A stretch of 64,000 nt of DNA from Paenibacillus sp. OV219 (GCF_900110075.1 NZ_FOCJ01000001.1:496001-560000), one strand, 5' to 3'. Counted from the first letter of the stretch, positions 7,599 through 17,065 are shown. A program made the numbers and translations. The notes: generated by a model not told the origin, from the sequence alone.

Positions 7599-8900
7599 AT
7601 GCCGAAAATTACGTTTATTGGTGCAGGAAGCACAGTTTTTGCGAAGAATGTACTGGGGGATGTATTACATACACCTGCCCTTCAAGGGTTTGAGATTGCT
7701 CTGTTCGATATTAACCCAGAGCGGCTCGCCGATTCCGCGAGCATGCTCAATCATATTAAGAACACATGCGGCAGCACATCGACGATCAAGGCGTATTCTG
7801 ACCGTAAAGAAGCGCTTCGCGGTGCCAAATATGTAGTCAACGCCATCCAAGTTGGCGGATACGACCCTTGTACGATTACGGACTTTGAAATTCCGAAGAA
7901 GTATGGCCTTCGCCAAACAATTGCAGATACGGTTGGTATCGGCGGTATTTTCCGTAACCTGCGCACCATTCCGGTCATGCTTGATTTTGCCAAAGATATG
8001 CAAGAGGTTTGTCCAGAGGCCCTGTTCCTGAACTATACGAACCCGATGGCGGTTCTGACGAACGTCATGAATACGTACGGCGGCATCCAAACTGTCGGCC
8101 TTTGCCACAGCGTTCAAGCATGCGTATCTGATCTGTTCAGAGACCTCGGTATGGATAAGACGGGCGTTCAATCCAAAATCGCCGGTATCAACCATATGGC
8201 GTGGCTGCTTGAAGTTAACGATGCTTCAGGCGTGGACTTGTACCCAGAAATCAAACGCCGTGCGCGTGAGAAGCAGAAAGAAAAGCACCATGATATGGTC
8301 CGTTACGAGATGATGCTGAACTTCGGCTACTACATTACAGAATCGTCTGAGCATAATGCCGAGTACCACCCGTACTTCATCAAACGCAACTATCCGGAGC
8401 TGATCGAGCGCTTCAACATTCCGCTGGATGAATATCCGCGCCGCTGCATCGAGCAAATCGGCAACTGGAAGAAGCTGAAGGAAGAACTGGTCAGCAATCC
8501 AGAGCTGCAGCATAAACGTACGCATGAGTATGCATCGTATATTTTCGAAGCGATTGAAACGAACGTTCCATTCAAAATCGGCGGCAATGTGATGAATACC
8601 GGCCTGATCACGAATCTTCCGAAAGAAGCTTGCGTTGAGGTGTCCTGCCTCGTTGACCGCAGCGGCGTAACGCCGACATTCGTAGGTGATCTGCCGCCGC
8701 AATGTGCTGCGCTGAACCGTACGAACATCAATACGCAGCTGCTGACTATCGAAGCGGCAATTACTGGCAAGCGCGAGCATATCTATCATGCTGCGATGCT
8801 TGATCCTCACACAGGCGCTGAGCTGTCGATGGACGATATCAAAGCAATGTGTGACGACTTGATCGAAGCGCATGGCGACTGGCTGCCAGCTTACAAATAA
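7599..8900 (+). CDS. melA: glycoside hydrolase family 4, alpha-galactosidase/alpha-glucosidase
   Basis: A 433-residue cytoplasmic NAD- and Mn-dependent glycosidase. The N-terminal Rossmann motif is FIGAGSTVFAKN (residues 5-16). Further GH4 marks are LNYTNPMAVLT (about residue 148), the metal-binding GLCHSVQ (about residue 172) and GINHMAWLLE (about residue 200). The sequence fits the MelA branch better than phospho-glucosidases. GGGGAGG directs the ATG at 7599 rather than an earlier in-frame codon. The divergent AraC gene suggests induction by melibiose or raffinose-type sugars. No transporter is adjacent. Confidence 0.88.
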   Translation: MPKITFIGAGSTVFAKNVLGDVLHTPALQGFEIALFDINPERLADSASMLNHIKNTCGSTSTIKAYSDRKEALRGAKYVVNAIQVGGYDPCTITDFEIPKKYGLRQTIADTVGIGGIFRNLRTIPVMLDFAKDMQEVCPEALFLNYTNPMAVLTNVMNTYGGIQTVGLCHSVQACVSDLFRDLGMDKTGVQSKIAGINHMAWLLEVNDASGVDLYPEIKRRAREKQKEKHHDMVRYEMMLNFGYYITESSEHNAEYHPYFIKRNYPELIERFNIPLDEYPRRCIEQIGNWKKLKEELVSNPELQHKRTHEYASYIFEAIETNVPFKIGGNVMNTGLITNLPKEACVEVSCLVDRSGVTPTFVGDLPPQCAALNRTNINTQLLTIEAAITGKREHIYHAAMLDPHTGAELSMDDIKAMCDDLIEAHGDWLPAYK

Positions 8901-8911
8901 GCGATGAACTT

Positions 8912-8977
8912 AAAAACCGTCCGAGCTTGCCGTGCTGCCTCCTGCAGTACTGCCGGCTAGGGCGGTTTTTTATTTTT
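8912..8977 (+). terminator. terminator after the GH4 gene
   Basis: AAAACCGTCC pairs with GGGCGGTTTT around a GC-rich inner hairpin, ending in TTTTTTATTTTT. Confidence 0.85.
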
Positions 8978-9126
8978 GGTGGAAGTCGTGAGCGAGAATC
9001 CGCTCCTGCCTTGAAGCGGCGTTGTTGAACCTTGTCCTATTTTGCGCTAAGATCTAGGTACCTTTTCTGAAGAGTATTCATATTCTATTGAAGTCCTGCC
9101 AAAACGTTCAAGAAAGCGGTGTGTCT

Positions 9127-9936
9127 GTGCAACAACCGATCGCAATTTTGGATTCTGGCGTAGGCGGTTTAACAGTCGTCAAGGAAGTTATGCGCCAGCT
9201 TCCCCGGGAAAAAATCATCTATTTCGGCGATACTGCACGTACTCCGTACGGTCCACGGCCCGCTGAAGAAGTGACTCGGTTTACAAGGCAAATCGTTGAG
9301 TATTTGATCCAATACCGTCCCAAAATGATAGTCATTGCCTGCAATACAGCTACAGCCGTCGCGCTCGAGGATATTCGCTCCCGCGTTGCCATTCCGGTCG
9401 TCGGCGTCATTCATCCAGGTGCCCGCGCGGCGAACAGCCGGACACAGACGGGGTTCGTCGGCGTCATCGGCACGGATGGAACGGTTCGAAGCGGCGCTTA
9501 CGAGCAAGCGCTCAAGCAATTATCCCCTTCCACACAAGTGTTTAGCCTCGCATGTCCGCGGTTCGTACCGCTCGTCGAGCAAGGCAATTTCCGTTCCAAG
9601 GAAACGTACGATGTCGTGGAATCTTCCTTGCAGCCGCTGAAGGAGCGCGCTATTGACACGCTTATTCTCGGTTGTACGCATTATCCGTTTCTCTCGGAGA
9701 CGATCGCAAGTGTGATGGGCAAGGATGTCGCGCTCATCAGCTCGGCGGATGAGACAGCCAGAGAGATCAGCACGATATTGCATGATCGCAACCGATTGAC
9801 GAGAGATGGAGAGCTGCCTGTACATCAATTCTTCTGCAGCGGAGATCCTCGGATGTTTCGAATGATCGCCCAGGAATGGCTGGGAGAGCAGATCGAGCTT
9901 ACACCTGTCGTCTGGCAGGTGCCGAAGATCGTATAA
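9127..9936 (+). CDS. murI: glutamate racemase
   Basis: A 269-residue enzyme interconverting L- and D-glutamate for peptidoglycan. The N-terminal AILDSGVGGLTV, catalytic Cys72 in ACNTATA and catalytic Cys183 in GCTHYPF are all present, and the length is normal. The start is uncertain: GTG at 9127 gives a typical N-terminus, while GTG 9121 and a TTG at 9088 are also in frame and the ribosome site is weak (AAAGCGGTG). It stands alone between two terminators; in Bacillus subtilis racE precedes gerM, but here the gerM-rph-rdgB string lies 14 kb away. Confidence 0.93.
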   Translation: MQQPIAILDSGVGGLTVVKEVMRQLPREKIIYFGDTARTPYGPRPAEEVTRFTRQIVEYLIQYRPKMIVIACNTATAVALEDIRSRVAIPVVGVIHPGARAANSRTQTGFVGVIGTDGTVRSGAYEQALKQLSPSTQVFSLACPRFVPLVEQGNFRSKETYDVVESSLQPLKERAIDTLILGCTHYPFLSETIASVMGKDVALISSADETAREISTILHDRNRLTRDGELPVHQFFCSGDPRMFRMIAQEWLGEQIELTPVVWQVPKIV

Positions 9937-9966
9937 CGTTTAACGCGAGCGTAAGCCCGAGAAGAA

Positions 9967-9999
9967 AGCCGTCGTTCTTGTCCCCCGGATGAGAGCGGC
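9967..9999 (+). terminator. terminator after murI
   Basis: AGCCGTCG pairs with CGGCGGCT (one G-U) and is followed by CTTTTGCG; the T-run is short. Confidence 0.6.
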
Positions 10000-10074
10000 G
10001 GCTCTTTTGCGTGAATAGGAGTGTCATGCTACGAGCACACGCGGCATAAGCATGTGACTAGAAAGGGTGATCAC

Positions 10075-11280
10075 ATGCTTCCCTATATTGTTCAAAAGGG
10101 TGACACAGTGCTGCGCATTGCCCGCACTTATAATGTGAATGCCGCTTCTCTGCTGGCGGCGAACCCCGGCATTGCGGCGGATGAACCGTTAGTGCCGGGG
10201 CTGCTGCTGCAAGTACCGGCTCAGCATTATTTTACGTATCGGGTACAGTCAGGTGATACGCTGCTGCGTATTGCCGCCCGGTTCGCAGTGACGACTTATG
10301 CGCTGAAGGCGGCGAACCGCCCGCTGGATCTGAAGCAGCTTCATGAAGGGCAGCTCCTCACTATACCAAATACAGGCAGCTCCCGGATTGTCGATGCTAG
10401 GGCAGAATATGGCCAGCGGGAGCTGATGAATAACATCGAATCGCTCCTCGAGGCTTACCCTTTCTTGCAGAGCTATACAATAGGCCATAGTGTGATGGGC
10501 AAGCCGATTGCTGCGCTTCGTCTCGGGGACGGGCCGGTGAAGGTGCATATGAATGCAGGCATGCATGCGAATGAATGGATTACGGCGCCGCTGCTTATGA
10601 CGTTCATCGAGGATATGGCGAAGGCTGCGGCTGCAGGCGAGAAGCTGTGCGGCGTCGAGGCGAGGACGCTGCTCCGGCGCGTATCGTTATGGGCTGTCCC
10701 GCTCGTTAATCCCGATGGCGCAGAGCTCGTGCAGGAGGGGCTTCCGCGAGAGCATCCTTACTATAACGAGCTGCTTCAGTGGAATAACGGCTCGCCGCGT
10801 TTTCATAAATGGAAGGCGAATGTGCGCGGCGTTGATCTGAACGATCAGTTCCCGGCCTTCTGGGAGCAGGAAGAAGAGCGCCGTGATGTGCCGGGGCCAG
10901 GGCCGCGTGATTATACAGGCGAGAAGCCTTTGTCGGAGCCGGAGGCGCAGGCGATCCATGCGCTGACGCAGGAGCAGCAGTTCGATCTCGTTGTGGCGCT
11001 GCATACGCAGGGGCAGGAAATCTATTGGAACTATCGCGGCTACGAGCCTACGGAAGCGGAAGCGATTGCGCATAAGCTTGGCAAAGCGAGTGGCTATAAG
11101 CCGATCAAGCTGACCGGCAGTGACGCCGGTTATAAGGATTGGTTCATTTTGCAATACCGCAGGCCTGGCTTTACGATTGAAGTCGGCTATGGCGTGAATC
11201 CGCTCCCTGTTGGTGCGTTCCCAGGTCTGTACGACGAGGTGCGTCCGCTCCTGATCGCTGCGTTGGAGGCAGCCCTCTAG
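10075..11280 (+). CDS. LysM-M14 gamma-D-glutamyl-meso-diaminopimelate peptidase
   Basis: A 401-residue protein with two N-terminal LysM repeats (about residues 3-48 and 52-97) and an M14 zinc carboxypeptidase domain (about residues 115-400). Zinc ligands are His164 and Glu167 in the HANE motif and His310 in ALHTQG; Glu369 (TIEVGYG) is the expected general base. The architecture matches endopeptidase I-type enzymes that cleave gamma-D-Glu-diaminopimelate bonds. There is no signal peptide, as in sporulation-associated relatives that act within the developing cell. GAAAGGGTGAT fixes the start. Confidence 0.87.
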   Translation: MLPYIVQKGDTVLRIARTYNVNAASLLAANPGIAADEPLVPGLLLQVPAQHYFTYRVQSGDTLLRIAARFAVTTYALKAANRPLDLKQLHEGQLLTIPNTGSSRIVDARAEYGQRELMNNIESLLEAYPFLQSYTIGHSVMGKPIAALRLGDGPVKVHMNAGMHANEWITAPLLMTFIEDMAKAAAAGEKLCGVEARTLLRRVSLWAVPLVNPDGAELVQEGLPREHPYYNELLQWNNGSPRFHKWKANVRGVDLNDQFPAFWEQEEERRDVPGPGPRDYTGEKPLSEPEAQAIHALTQEQQFDLVVALHTQGQEIYWNYRGYEPTEAEAIAHKLGKASGYKPIKLTGSDAGYKDWFILQYRRPGFTIEVGYGVNPLPVGAFPGLYDEVRPLLIAALEAAL

Positions 11281-11320
11281 CTTGTGCTATAATGAGCGCA
11301 AGTAGAAGGAGGGCTGCAAC

Positions 11321-11560
11321 ATGCGCAAGCTGCTTTCGCTTCGCCACTGGCGGGCGGTGTTTGTCCGGATTTTCCGTTTGCTCGGTGCAAAGGAAGTCCG
11401 GCTGATAGACAAGCTTCTCTATGTCGTTCCTGTGTTTCTGTATTGGGTGCTGCCTGATGTCATGCCGTTCATGCCGATTGACGACATTGCGGTGACGATG
11501 ATTGCGGCGGAGTGGTATACCCGTTATATGGAGCGCAAATATAGCGAGCATTTGAAATAA
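11321..11560 (+). CDS. DUF1232 (YkvA-like) small membrane protein
   Basis: A 79-residue protein with the DUF1232 core: LYVVPVFLYWVLPDVMPFMP followed by an IDDIAVTMI segment (residues about 33-62). The domain is a membrane hairpin with an acidic end. The ATG follows AAGGAGGGC. It lies 40 bp after the M14 peptidase gene and may be co-transcribed with it. The family function is unknown. Confidence 0.75.
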   Translation: MRKLLSLRHWRAVFVRIFRLLGAKEVRLIDKLLYVVPVFLYWVLPDVMPFMPIDDIAVTMIAAEWYTRYMERKYSEHLK

Positions 11561-11679
11561 CAAGGCGATAGCGGTTGAACAATGCGCCGCGTTTCTTTAC
11601 AATAGAGAGATCAGGGTCAGACGAATCGTGCCGGGAGTAGGCTTCCCAACGGCAGCAACTATAAGGAGATGAATGGACA

Positions 11680-11982
11680 ATGAATTGCAAAATTACACGT
11701 AATGCCGCGAAGGCGCTTCGCGAAGAAATCGATAAGCCAGAGAACGAAGGCAAATTGCTGCGCGTTTTTATTACGCATTCGCACGGCGACCATGCCCACT
11801 ACGGCATGCAAATGGACGAGCCTACAGAGAAAGACGAAGTCGTCGAGACGGACAAGGACATTACAGTCATTTTGGAGAAGGGCGTGGAACTGCTGGACGG
11901 CGTCAGAATTGACTACTTCTTTGTGCCACAAGAAGGCTTCATGATTTCTAACCCGACCAAAGGCAATCACGGCGACCATTAA
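11680..11982 (+). CDS. HesB/IscA-fold protein with His in place of the Fe-S cysteines
   Basis: A 100-residue protein that follows the A-type carrier framework (ITRNAAKALREEI, then LRVF, DEPTEKDEVVE, LLDGVRIDYF, EGFMISNP). The three cysteines that define functional A-type carriers are absent. The first-cysteine region reads THSHGDHAHYG and the C-terminal CxC region reads GNHGDH. The only cysteine is residue 3. It is therefore not a classical Fe-S scaffold and may bind zinc or iron through His/Asp. AAGGAGATG precedes the start. The DUF1450 gene follows 25 bp later in the same transcript. Confidence 0.7.
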   Translation: MNCKITRNAAKALREEIDKPENEGKLLRVFITHSHGDHAHYGMQMDEPTEKDEVVETDKDITVILEKGVELLDGVRIDYFFVPQEGFMISNPTKGNHGDH

Positions 11983-12007
11983 TTTGTAAACGGTTAGGGA
12001 GAGAATC

Positions 12008-12232
12008 ATGGCTAACGATATTCGCATCTGCGACAAATGCAAACACATCAACGTGAAGAAAATGGTGCCGAAGCTGGAACAGATGGCGCCGGACACGGAG
12101 ATTAAAGTTGCGTGCAAGTCTTACTGCGGCCCGTGCTCGCGGTTCGCTTTCGTTTTCATCAACGGGCGATACATTACAGCGACGACTGAGGACGAAGCGA
12201 TTGAGAAAGCAAGTAAATATGTGAAGAAATAA
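12008..12232 (+). CDS. DUF1450 (YuzB-like) protein
   Basis: A 74-residue protein with CDKC near the N-terminus and CKSYCGPC at residues 36-43, the conserved cysteines of DUF1450/YuzB. The end contains INGRYITATTEDEAIEKA. The spacing suggests a bound metal or Fe-S cluster. In Bacillus, yuzB lies among Fe-S-related genes (yutM, yutI), and here it follows the HesB-like gene, so a joint role in metal or cluster handling is plausible. AGGGAGAG precedes the ATG. Confidence 0.8.
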   Translation: MANDIRICDKCKHINVKKMVPKLEQMAPDTEIKVACKSYCGPCSRFAFVFINGRYITATTEDEAIEKASKYVKK

Positions 12233-12236
12233 GAGC

Positions 12237-12297
12237 AGAGGGGCTAACCTGCCAGATCATTCGAGGGAATGACGGTGGTGTTAGTCTCTTTTTTTTG
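12237..12297 (+). terminator. terminator after the HesB/DUF1450 pair
   Basis: AGAG and GCTAAC pair with GTTAGT and CTCT around an inner CATTC/GAATG hairpin, ending in eight T. Confidence 0.8.
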
Positions 12298-12364
12298 TTG
12301 ATTAATAGGAACAAGTGTTCTATAATGAGGATAAATATTCCATTAATGAATTTGGGGGATTCGT

Positions 12365-12880
12365 GTGGTGACCAATCAGGCGGAGCTAGTGACTCATGAT
12401 AATCGGAAGGTTTATCCAGAGGTATACCAATTGAAACCGGGGCCAGTACAAATATTACAGCTTCCGGAGCTGCAGTATATTACACAAGCAACGAGCACTG
12501 TCTTTAATATGGACTACGCTTCCCAGCCGGAACCACTCGATGAGAGATGGGTCATTGCAAAAGTTGTTAACCAGATCAAGCGGATCACGAAGGAAAGATT
12601 GGCTTATAAATTCAAGCTGATGCCGCCTGAAATTGTTTGGCATAGCGAAGGGCGAGATGGCAAATATAATGTCACCTTAAAGATGCAAGTGCCAAGCTGC
12701 GTCACGGAAGCCATGTTCGAGGAGGCGCGTGCGTGCGTACGCAAAAACCTACGTGGTATCGCCGTCCCGGAGACTTCGTTTATTCGGTCAGAGTCTATGC
12801 TATGCGCACAGCGGCTTTATGTCGGACATTATCGGGATACAGAGGGTACTTTAAGGGAGATTGTAGACTTTGTGAAATAG
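12365..12880 (+). CDS. GyrI-like small-molecule-binding domain protein
   Basis: A 171-residue protein resembling the GyrI-like / AraC effector-binding domain: paired beta-alpha units with HSEGRDGKYNVTLKMQVP in the middle and LYVGHYRDTEGTLREIV at the C-terminus. It has no DNA-binding domain. Stand-alone members bind or hydrolyse hydrophobic cations; activity cannot be inferred here. The start is a GTG at 12365 (or the next codon) after GGGGGA. It is a single gene whose hairpin at about 12896-12928 lacks a T-run. Confidence 0.6.
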   Translation: MVTNQAELVTHDNRKVYPEVYQLKPGPVQILQLPELQYITQATSTVFNMDYASQPEPLDERWVIAKVVNQIKRITKERLAYKFKLMPPEIVWHSEGRDGKYNVTLKMQVPSCVTEAMFEEARACVRKNLRGIAVPETSFIRSESMLCAQRLYVGHYRDTEGTLREIVDFVK

Positions 12881-12994
12881 CGTGGTTACAGGGTGAGAGG
12901 GGATCGGACCGAAATTTATTTGACCCCCTCTATGGCCCAGCATTATCCCCCTGAAACGTGGCAGACGATTGTTCGAGTTGAAATGGAGAAGTAG

Positions 12995-15004
12995 CTAGTG
13001 CAGCTTAGGCACGAGGTTATATTCGACGACAAGATCTGAAGCGTCCAACTCCTTGCGTGCTTCCACAGCGCCGGTGTGGCAGAAGCTCTGATCGGTTAGC
13101 TGCGCTTTCTTTGTTCCGGTAGCTCCGGTGCCTGCGATGGAGTAGCATTTGCTGTGCTCTGGCAGGCCGTCTTCAGCGGGCAGATAGAGTACACTGCCAT
13201 TTGTGTACGCGCCGCTGCGGAACACGATTCTTTTGCTTGCTTGCGGCGACGCAGCTGTAATGAGCGGCGTGCCAATCATCACTTTATAAGCGCTTGTGAT
13301 TCCAAGCAGATGCAGAATCGTTGGTGTAACATCGAGTTGCCCGCCCGGCTGTTCATACGTTCCCGCATGTGCATCGTCAGGCAAGTGCACGATAAAAGGT
13401 ACTCCTTTGAGGATGCGGAAGCGCTCGGTTTCATCTAGCGATTGGCCGAGGAAAGACTCGAAAGGCTGCCAATCCGCGATGGAATTATCGTGATCTCCGT
13501 AGAAGAGGAAGATGGATTTATCCCATAGTCCCGCTTGCTTCAATGATTCAATCATCGACCCTAGCGCTGCATCTACATAATGAACGGCCTCGAGATAATC
13601 GCCGAACATCGTCCCTTTGAACTGCTTTGTATCGAGCTGTTGCGCGCTTTGCGGCAGCTTGTAAGGGTGATGGCTCGATAGTGAGATCAGAAACGAGTAG
13701 AAGGGCTGCTTCTCTTGCTGCATTTTTGCTATCGACTGCTGGAAGAAGGACTTATCTCCTAGTGACCAGCCGATAGGCTCGTCCATGGTGAAATCTTTCT
13801 TGCTGTAGAACTTGTCGTAGCCTAGCTGGTCGTACATCATGTTCCGGTTCCAGAAGCCCCCGTCGTATGCATGGAAAGCAGCTGTCGTGTATCCGTTATC
13901 CTTGAGTGTTTGCGGCATGCTGTCGAACTGATGCTGTGCATACCGGATAAATACCGATCCAGTTGGCAGCGGCTGCAGCGATACGTTAGCCGCCAAATCG
14001 GCATCGGACGTTCGTCCTTGCGCGGTTTGATGGTAGAAATTTGGATAATATAGCGACGACTCCAGCAGCTTATTCATGTTTGGCGTTACCGGCACACCGC
14101 CGATCGAACGGTTGATGACGAAGTTCTGGAACGCCTCAAGCTGGAGCATGATGACATTCATGCCCTTGTATTTGCCGAACATGGCGTCAGATGATTCGAG
14201 CTGCTTGCGCATTTCACCTTGAGTTTGGAACCACTGCTTAGCTACGGTTTGCTGCTCTGCAGTTACTTTGCTGTCATGCAGCCAATGCTCATTCGCATAA
14301 CGGTATAGATCGTAACCGTGAAATCCAAGAACGCCAGTTACGTTATACAGCGATAGATTCCACCAGTTTCCCGTGAACAGATCGGCTGCCCACGTTTGTT
14401 TAGCCTTGTGGACAGGGGCGTAAATGAGAGTGAAGCCGATCGCGAAGATGATGATCGAAGCGGTGAGTCTTCGAAGTGCAATGGGCATGCGTCGCGGTTT
14501 GTGAAATGACAGTTCTGCCGTGCGGGTGTTACGGATTCTGCGTGCTCGTATCACGGTGTAGATGAAGAGCGGCAGAAGCAGCAGCCAGTCGGCGAAGAAC
14601 CATAAGTCTTTCCCGCTAAGCAGTGAGCCGATACTCTCCCCAAGTGCACCGACTTGCCCGGCTTGCATAAGTACAGGGACCGTAATCAAGTCTTGGAAGT
14701 AACGGAAATAGATCAGGTCTGCGTACACGATCGCGGTCAGAAGGATATCGAGTACGATTAGAGCGATGAGTTGTCCGCGTGCTGGCAGCCATAACGTCCA
14801 GAAGGAGATGACGATCAGTGTTCCGGCGGCAGTCATCCAGTCATCGCGAACCATTGCCATGTTCGGCACATGAATGATGCGGTCGAATAAGCTCAGCTTC
14901 AAGAGCATCAAGGTGATGAACAGAATGAAGTCAAGCCTTTGAAGCAGCGTAATGAGAAAAAACGGCGCCTGCTGGCGCCGTGAATAGTCGAATGGTACAG
15001 CCAT
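12995..15004 (-). CDS. ltaS: lipoteichoic acid synthase family protein
   Basis: A 669-residue membrane enzyme. Five hydrophobic segments occupy about residues 15-205, followed by an extracellular sulfatase-fold domain (about residues 275-600). Active-site features include MLQLEAFQNFV, the GRTSDADL segment with the catalytic Thr (about residue 330) and FYGDHDN with metal ligands. It transfers glycerol-phosphate from phosphatidylglycerol to make or prime lipoteichoic acid. Paralogues (LtaS, YfnI, YqgS, YvgJ) differ in role, and sequence alone does not separate them. It is followed on the same strand by nothing obvious and preceded by an RNA methyltransferase gene. Confidence 0.88.
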   Translation of the reverse strand: MAVPFDYSRRQQAPFFLITLLQRLDFILFITLMLLKLSLFDRIIHVPNMAMVRDDWMTAAGTLIVISFWTLWLPARGQLIALIVLDILLTAIVYADLIYFRYFQDLITVPVLMQAGQVGALGESIGSLLSGKDLWFFADWLLLLPLFIYTVIRARRIRNTRTAELSFHKPRRMPIALRRLTASIIIFAIGFTLIYAPVHKAKQTWAADLFTGNWWNLSLYNVTGVLGFHGYDLYRYANEHWLHDSKVTAEQQTVAKQWFQTQGEMRKQLESSDAMFGKYKGMNVIMLQLEAFQNFVINRSIGGVPVTPNMNKLLESSLYYPNFYHQTAQGRTSDADLAANVSLQPLPTGSVFIRYAQHQFDSMPQTLKDNGYTTAAFHAYDGGFWNRNMMYDQLGYDKFYSKKDFTMDEPIGWSLGDKSFFQQSIAKMQQEKQPFYSFLISLSSHHPYKLPQSAQQLDTKQFKGTMFGDYLEAVHYVDAALGSMIESLKQAGLWDKSIFLFYGDHDNSIADWQPFESFLGQSLDETERFRILKGVPFIVHLPDDAHAGTYEQPGGQLDVTPTILHLLGITSAYKVMIGTPLITAASPQASKRIVFRSGAYTNGSVLYLPAEDGLPEHSKCYSIAGTGATGTKKAQLTDQSFCHTGAVEARKELDASDLVVEYNLVPKLH

Positions 15005-15032
15005 GTCTCATGAAATCCTTTCTGCCAAGCCG

Positions 15033-16181
15033 TTATTCCGATTTGTTAAGTGGAGGTAGTGGGCCAAAGAACTGATAAAAAGCACATTCGATACGACCGT
15101 TGAACAGCTTGCGTTTCTTGTCTGCTTTACGTCCAATCGTGTCCTCGAATGTACGAGATTGCGTTAACGCGAACATTGACCATGTCGGTAAGTAAAGTGC
15201 ACTTAACCCGAGCTGGCGAATTGCTTTCTCCGCATCGTCTTCATCTCCGAGACGCGAACCATACGGCGGATTGGTAATGATACAGCCGTAGTCGCCTTCT
15301 GGCTTAATACGCGAAACCGCCATTTGCTGCAGCTTAATATCTTTGGCGAATCCGGCTTTTTTCACAGCGGCTGCTGCGATTTCAAGCGCTTGCGGATCGA
15401 TGTCGGAGCCAGTAATTTGCAGTGGAATATCATCCTTCACCGAGTCAAAAGCTTCCTCGCGAGCTCGTTCCCACAGCTCTTCCGGCACTATCGGCCAGCC
15501 CTCGCTATTGAACGTACGGCGCAGTCCAGGCGCGATATTCCAGGCAATCATCGCCGCTTCAATTGGAATGGTGCCAGATCCGCAGAAGGGGTCATAGAGC
15601 GGACGCTCTGGACGCCATCTGCTCAATAGTACCATAGCAGCTGCCATCGTTTCTTTAAGCGGTGCTTCTGTTACGAGCTTACGGTAGCCGCGTTTATGCA
15701 GTCCTGGTCCGGTCGTATCGAGTGTCAGCATGGCGATATCATTCAGCAGCCATACTTCAATGACGAAACGCATACCATTGTCCTCGTGGAACCATTCCGT
15801 TCCGTAGACGGACTTCATTTTCTCAACGACGGCTTTCTTCACGATGCTTTGGCACGCAGGCACGCTCGACAGCTGGGACTTATGGGAGCGTCCTTCTACC
15901 GGGAATTCCGCGTCTTCGGGAATCCAATCCGGCCAGTTGACAGCCTTGGTTCCTTCGAACAATTCTTCAAAAGTGGTGGCAGGAAATTCCGCCATCTTAA
16001 TAAGCACGCGATCCGATGTGCGCAGCCACAGATTAGCACGGCAAATATCTTCAGGACCGCCAGTGAAAATAACGCGCCCGTTCTCTACTTTCTGATCGGT
16101 ATAGCCAAGATCTTTTAATTCGCGTGCGACGACCGCTTCAAGCCCCATAGGGGCTGTCGCGATCAGCTGCAGTTTGTCCAT
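15033..16181 (-). CDS. THUMP-domain RNA methyltransferase (RlmL/YpsC family)
   Basis: A 382-residue class I SAM-dependent methyltransferase. An N-terminal THUMP/ferredoxin-like region (about residues 1-160) precedes the catalytic domain with DPFCGSGTIPIEAA (about residue 195) and NPPYG (about residue 303). This matches the N2-guanine rRNA methyltransferase branch (RlmL N-terminal half, Bacillus YpsC); the length excludes the fused RlmKL. It lies 28 bp upstream of the LTA synthase gene on the same strand, so the two may be co-transcribed without a clear functional link. Confidence 0.88.
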   Translation of the reverse strand: MDKLQLIATAPMGLEAVVARELKDLGYTDQKVENGRVIFTGGPEDICRANLWLRTSDRVLIKMAEFPATTFEELFEGTKAVNWPDWIPEDAEFPVEGRSHKSQLSSVPACQSIVKKAVVEKMKSVYGTEWFHEDNGMRFVIEVWLLNDIAMLTLDTTGPGLHKRGYRKLVTEAPLKETMAAAMVLLSRWRPERPLYDPFCGSGTIPIEAAMIAWNIAPGLRRTFNSEGWPIVPEELWERAREEAFDSVKDDIPLQITGSDIDPQALEIAAAAVKKAGFAKDIKLQQMAVSRIKPEGDYGCIITNPPYGSRLGDEDDAEKAIRQLGLSALYLPTWSMFALTQSRTFEDTIGRKADKKRKLFNGRIECAFYQFFGPLPPLNKSE

Positions 16182-16364
16182 TATGTCTCACTCCGCCTTC
16201 ACGAGTTCCGGTTGTATCCGGTCTATAAAAATCATACAATCAATATGGAATCAAATCTTGTGCAGATTCAGATTGATGAAGATTCGTTTCTGTACAAGTA
16301 TAGGACATCTACGGGAATAATTACAAACATTACATGAGTACATATTCGAAAGGAGCAGGAGAAC

Positions 16365-16991
16365 ATGTCTACGGAACTGTATGTAGAACGGTTGCTTGGG
16401 GATGATGCGGATTTGGATCGGGTCCATCAGACGATCCGCGAGAAGGGGATGCCGGAGATTTCTATCGCTGCAGGATACGGCCGACTGCTGACCATGCTTG
16501 TCCGCATGTCGGGAGCGCGCAATGTGCTGGAAATCGGCGCGCTTGGCGGATACAGCGGGATATGTCTAGCAAGGGGATTGTCGGACGGTGGACGTCTTAC
16601 TTCATTAGAACTTATGCAGGACTATGCAGATGTCGCGCGGGGCAGCTTAGAAGCCGCGGGTCTTGGCGACCGAGTCGAGTATCGTGTAGGCGATGCGAAA
16701 GACAGCCTTGCGGTGCTGGCTGAAGAAGGCCGCAAGTTCGATTTCTTCTTCATTGATGCGGATAAAGAGAATTACCCGCTTTACCTGGAGTGGGCGATCA
16801 AGCTCGCTAATCCGGGTGCTGTCATTACAGGCGACAACGCGCTGCTTCATGGCAGAACGATCGATCCCGACAAGAACGGCCCATCGGTTCTCGCTATGCG
16901 CCAGTTCAATGAGTCGATGGCAAGAGACGAGCGCCTCATCGGCACGCTGCTCCCAGCGTATGACGGCTTGGCGGTTGCTGTGGTGAAATAG
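16365..16991 (+). CDS. O-methyltransferase family 3 protein (YrrM-like)
   Basis: A 208-residue SAM-dependent methyltransferase. The SAM-binding block is VLEIGALGGYSG (about residue 53), the acidic binding residue lies in LTSLELM, and the metal-binding signature is FFIDADKENY (about residue 125) with GDNALLHG (about residue 155). This is the caffeoyl-CoA/catechol O-methyltransferase-like fold. Bacillus YrrM (TrmR) methylates wobble uridine of tRNA, so that activity is possible. AAAGGAGCAGG precedes the ATG. The first 51-bp repeat array begins 75 bp downstream. Confidence 0.82.
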   Translation: MSTELYVERLLGDDADLDRVHQTIREKGMPEISIAAGYGRLLTMLVRMSGARNVLEIGALGGYSGICLARGLSDGGRLTSLELMQDYADVARGSLEAAGLGDRVEYRVGDAKDSLAVLAEEGRKFDFFFIDADKENYPLYLEWAIKLANPGAVITGDNALLHGRTIDPDKNGPSVLAMRQFNESMARDERLIGTLLPAYDGLAVAVVK

Positions 16992-17065
16992 TAGTTGGGT
17001 TGTTGAGGGAGTGAGGAGGGGCGCGCGTGGGTGCGCCTCTTTTTGTTTTTTCGGAGGTTATTTCT

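Noticed and set aside
12896..12928. Terminator after the GyrI-like gene
   Set aside because: A GC-rich stem (AGAGGGG/CCCCTCT) exists, but no T-run follows on either strand.
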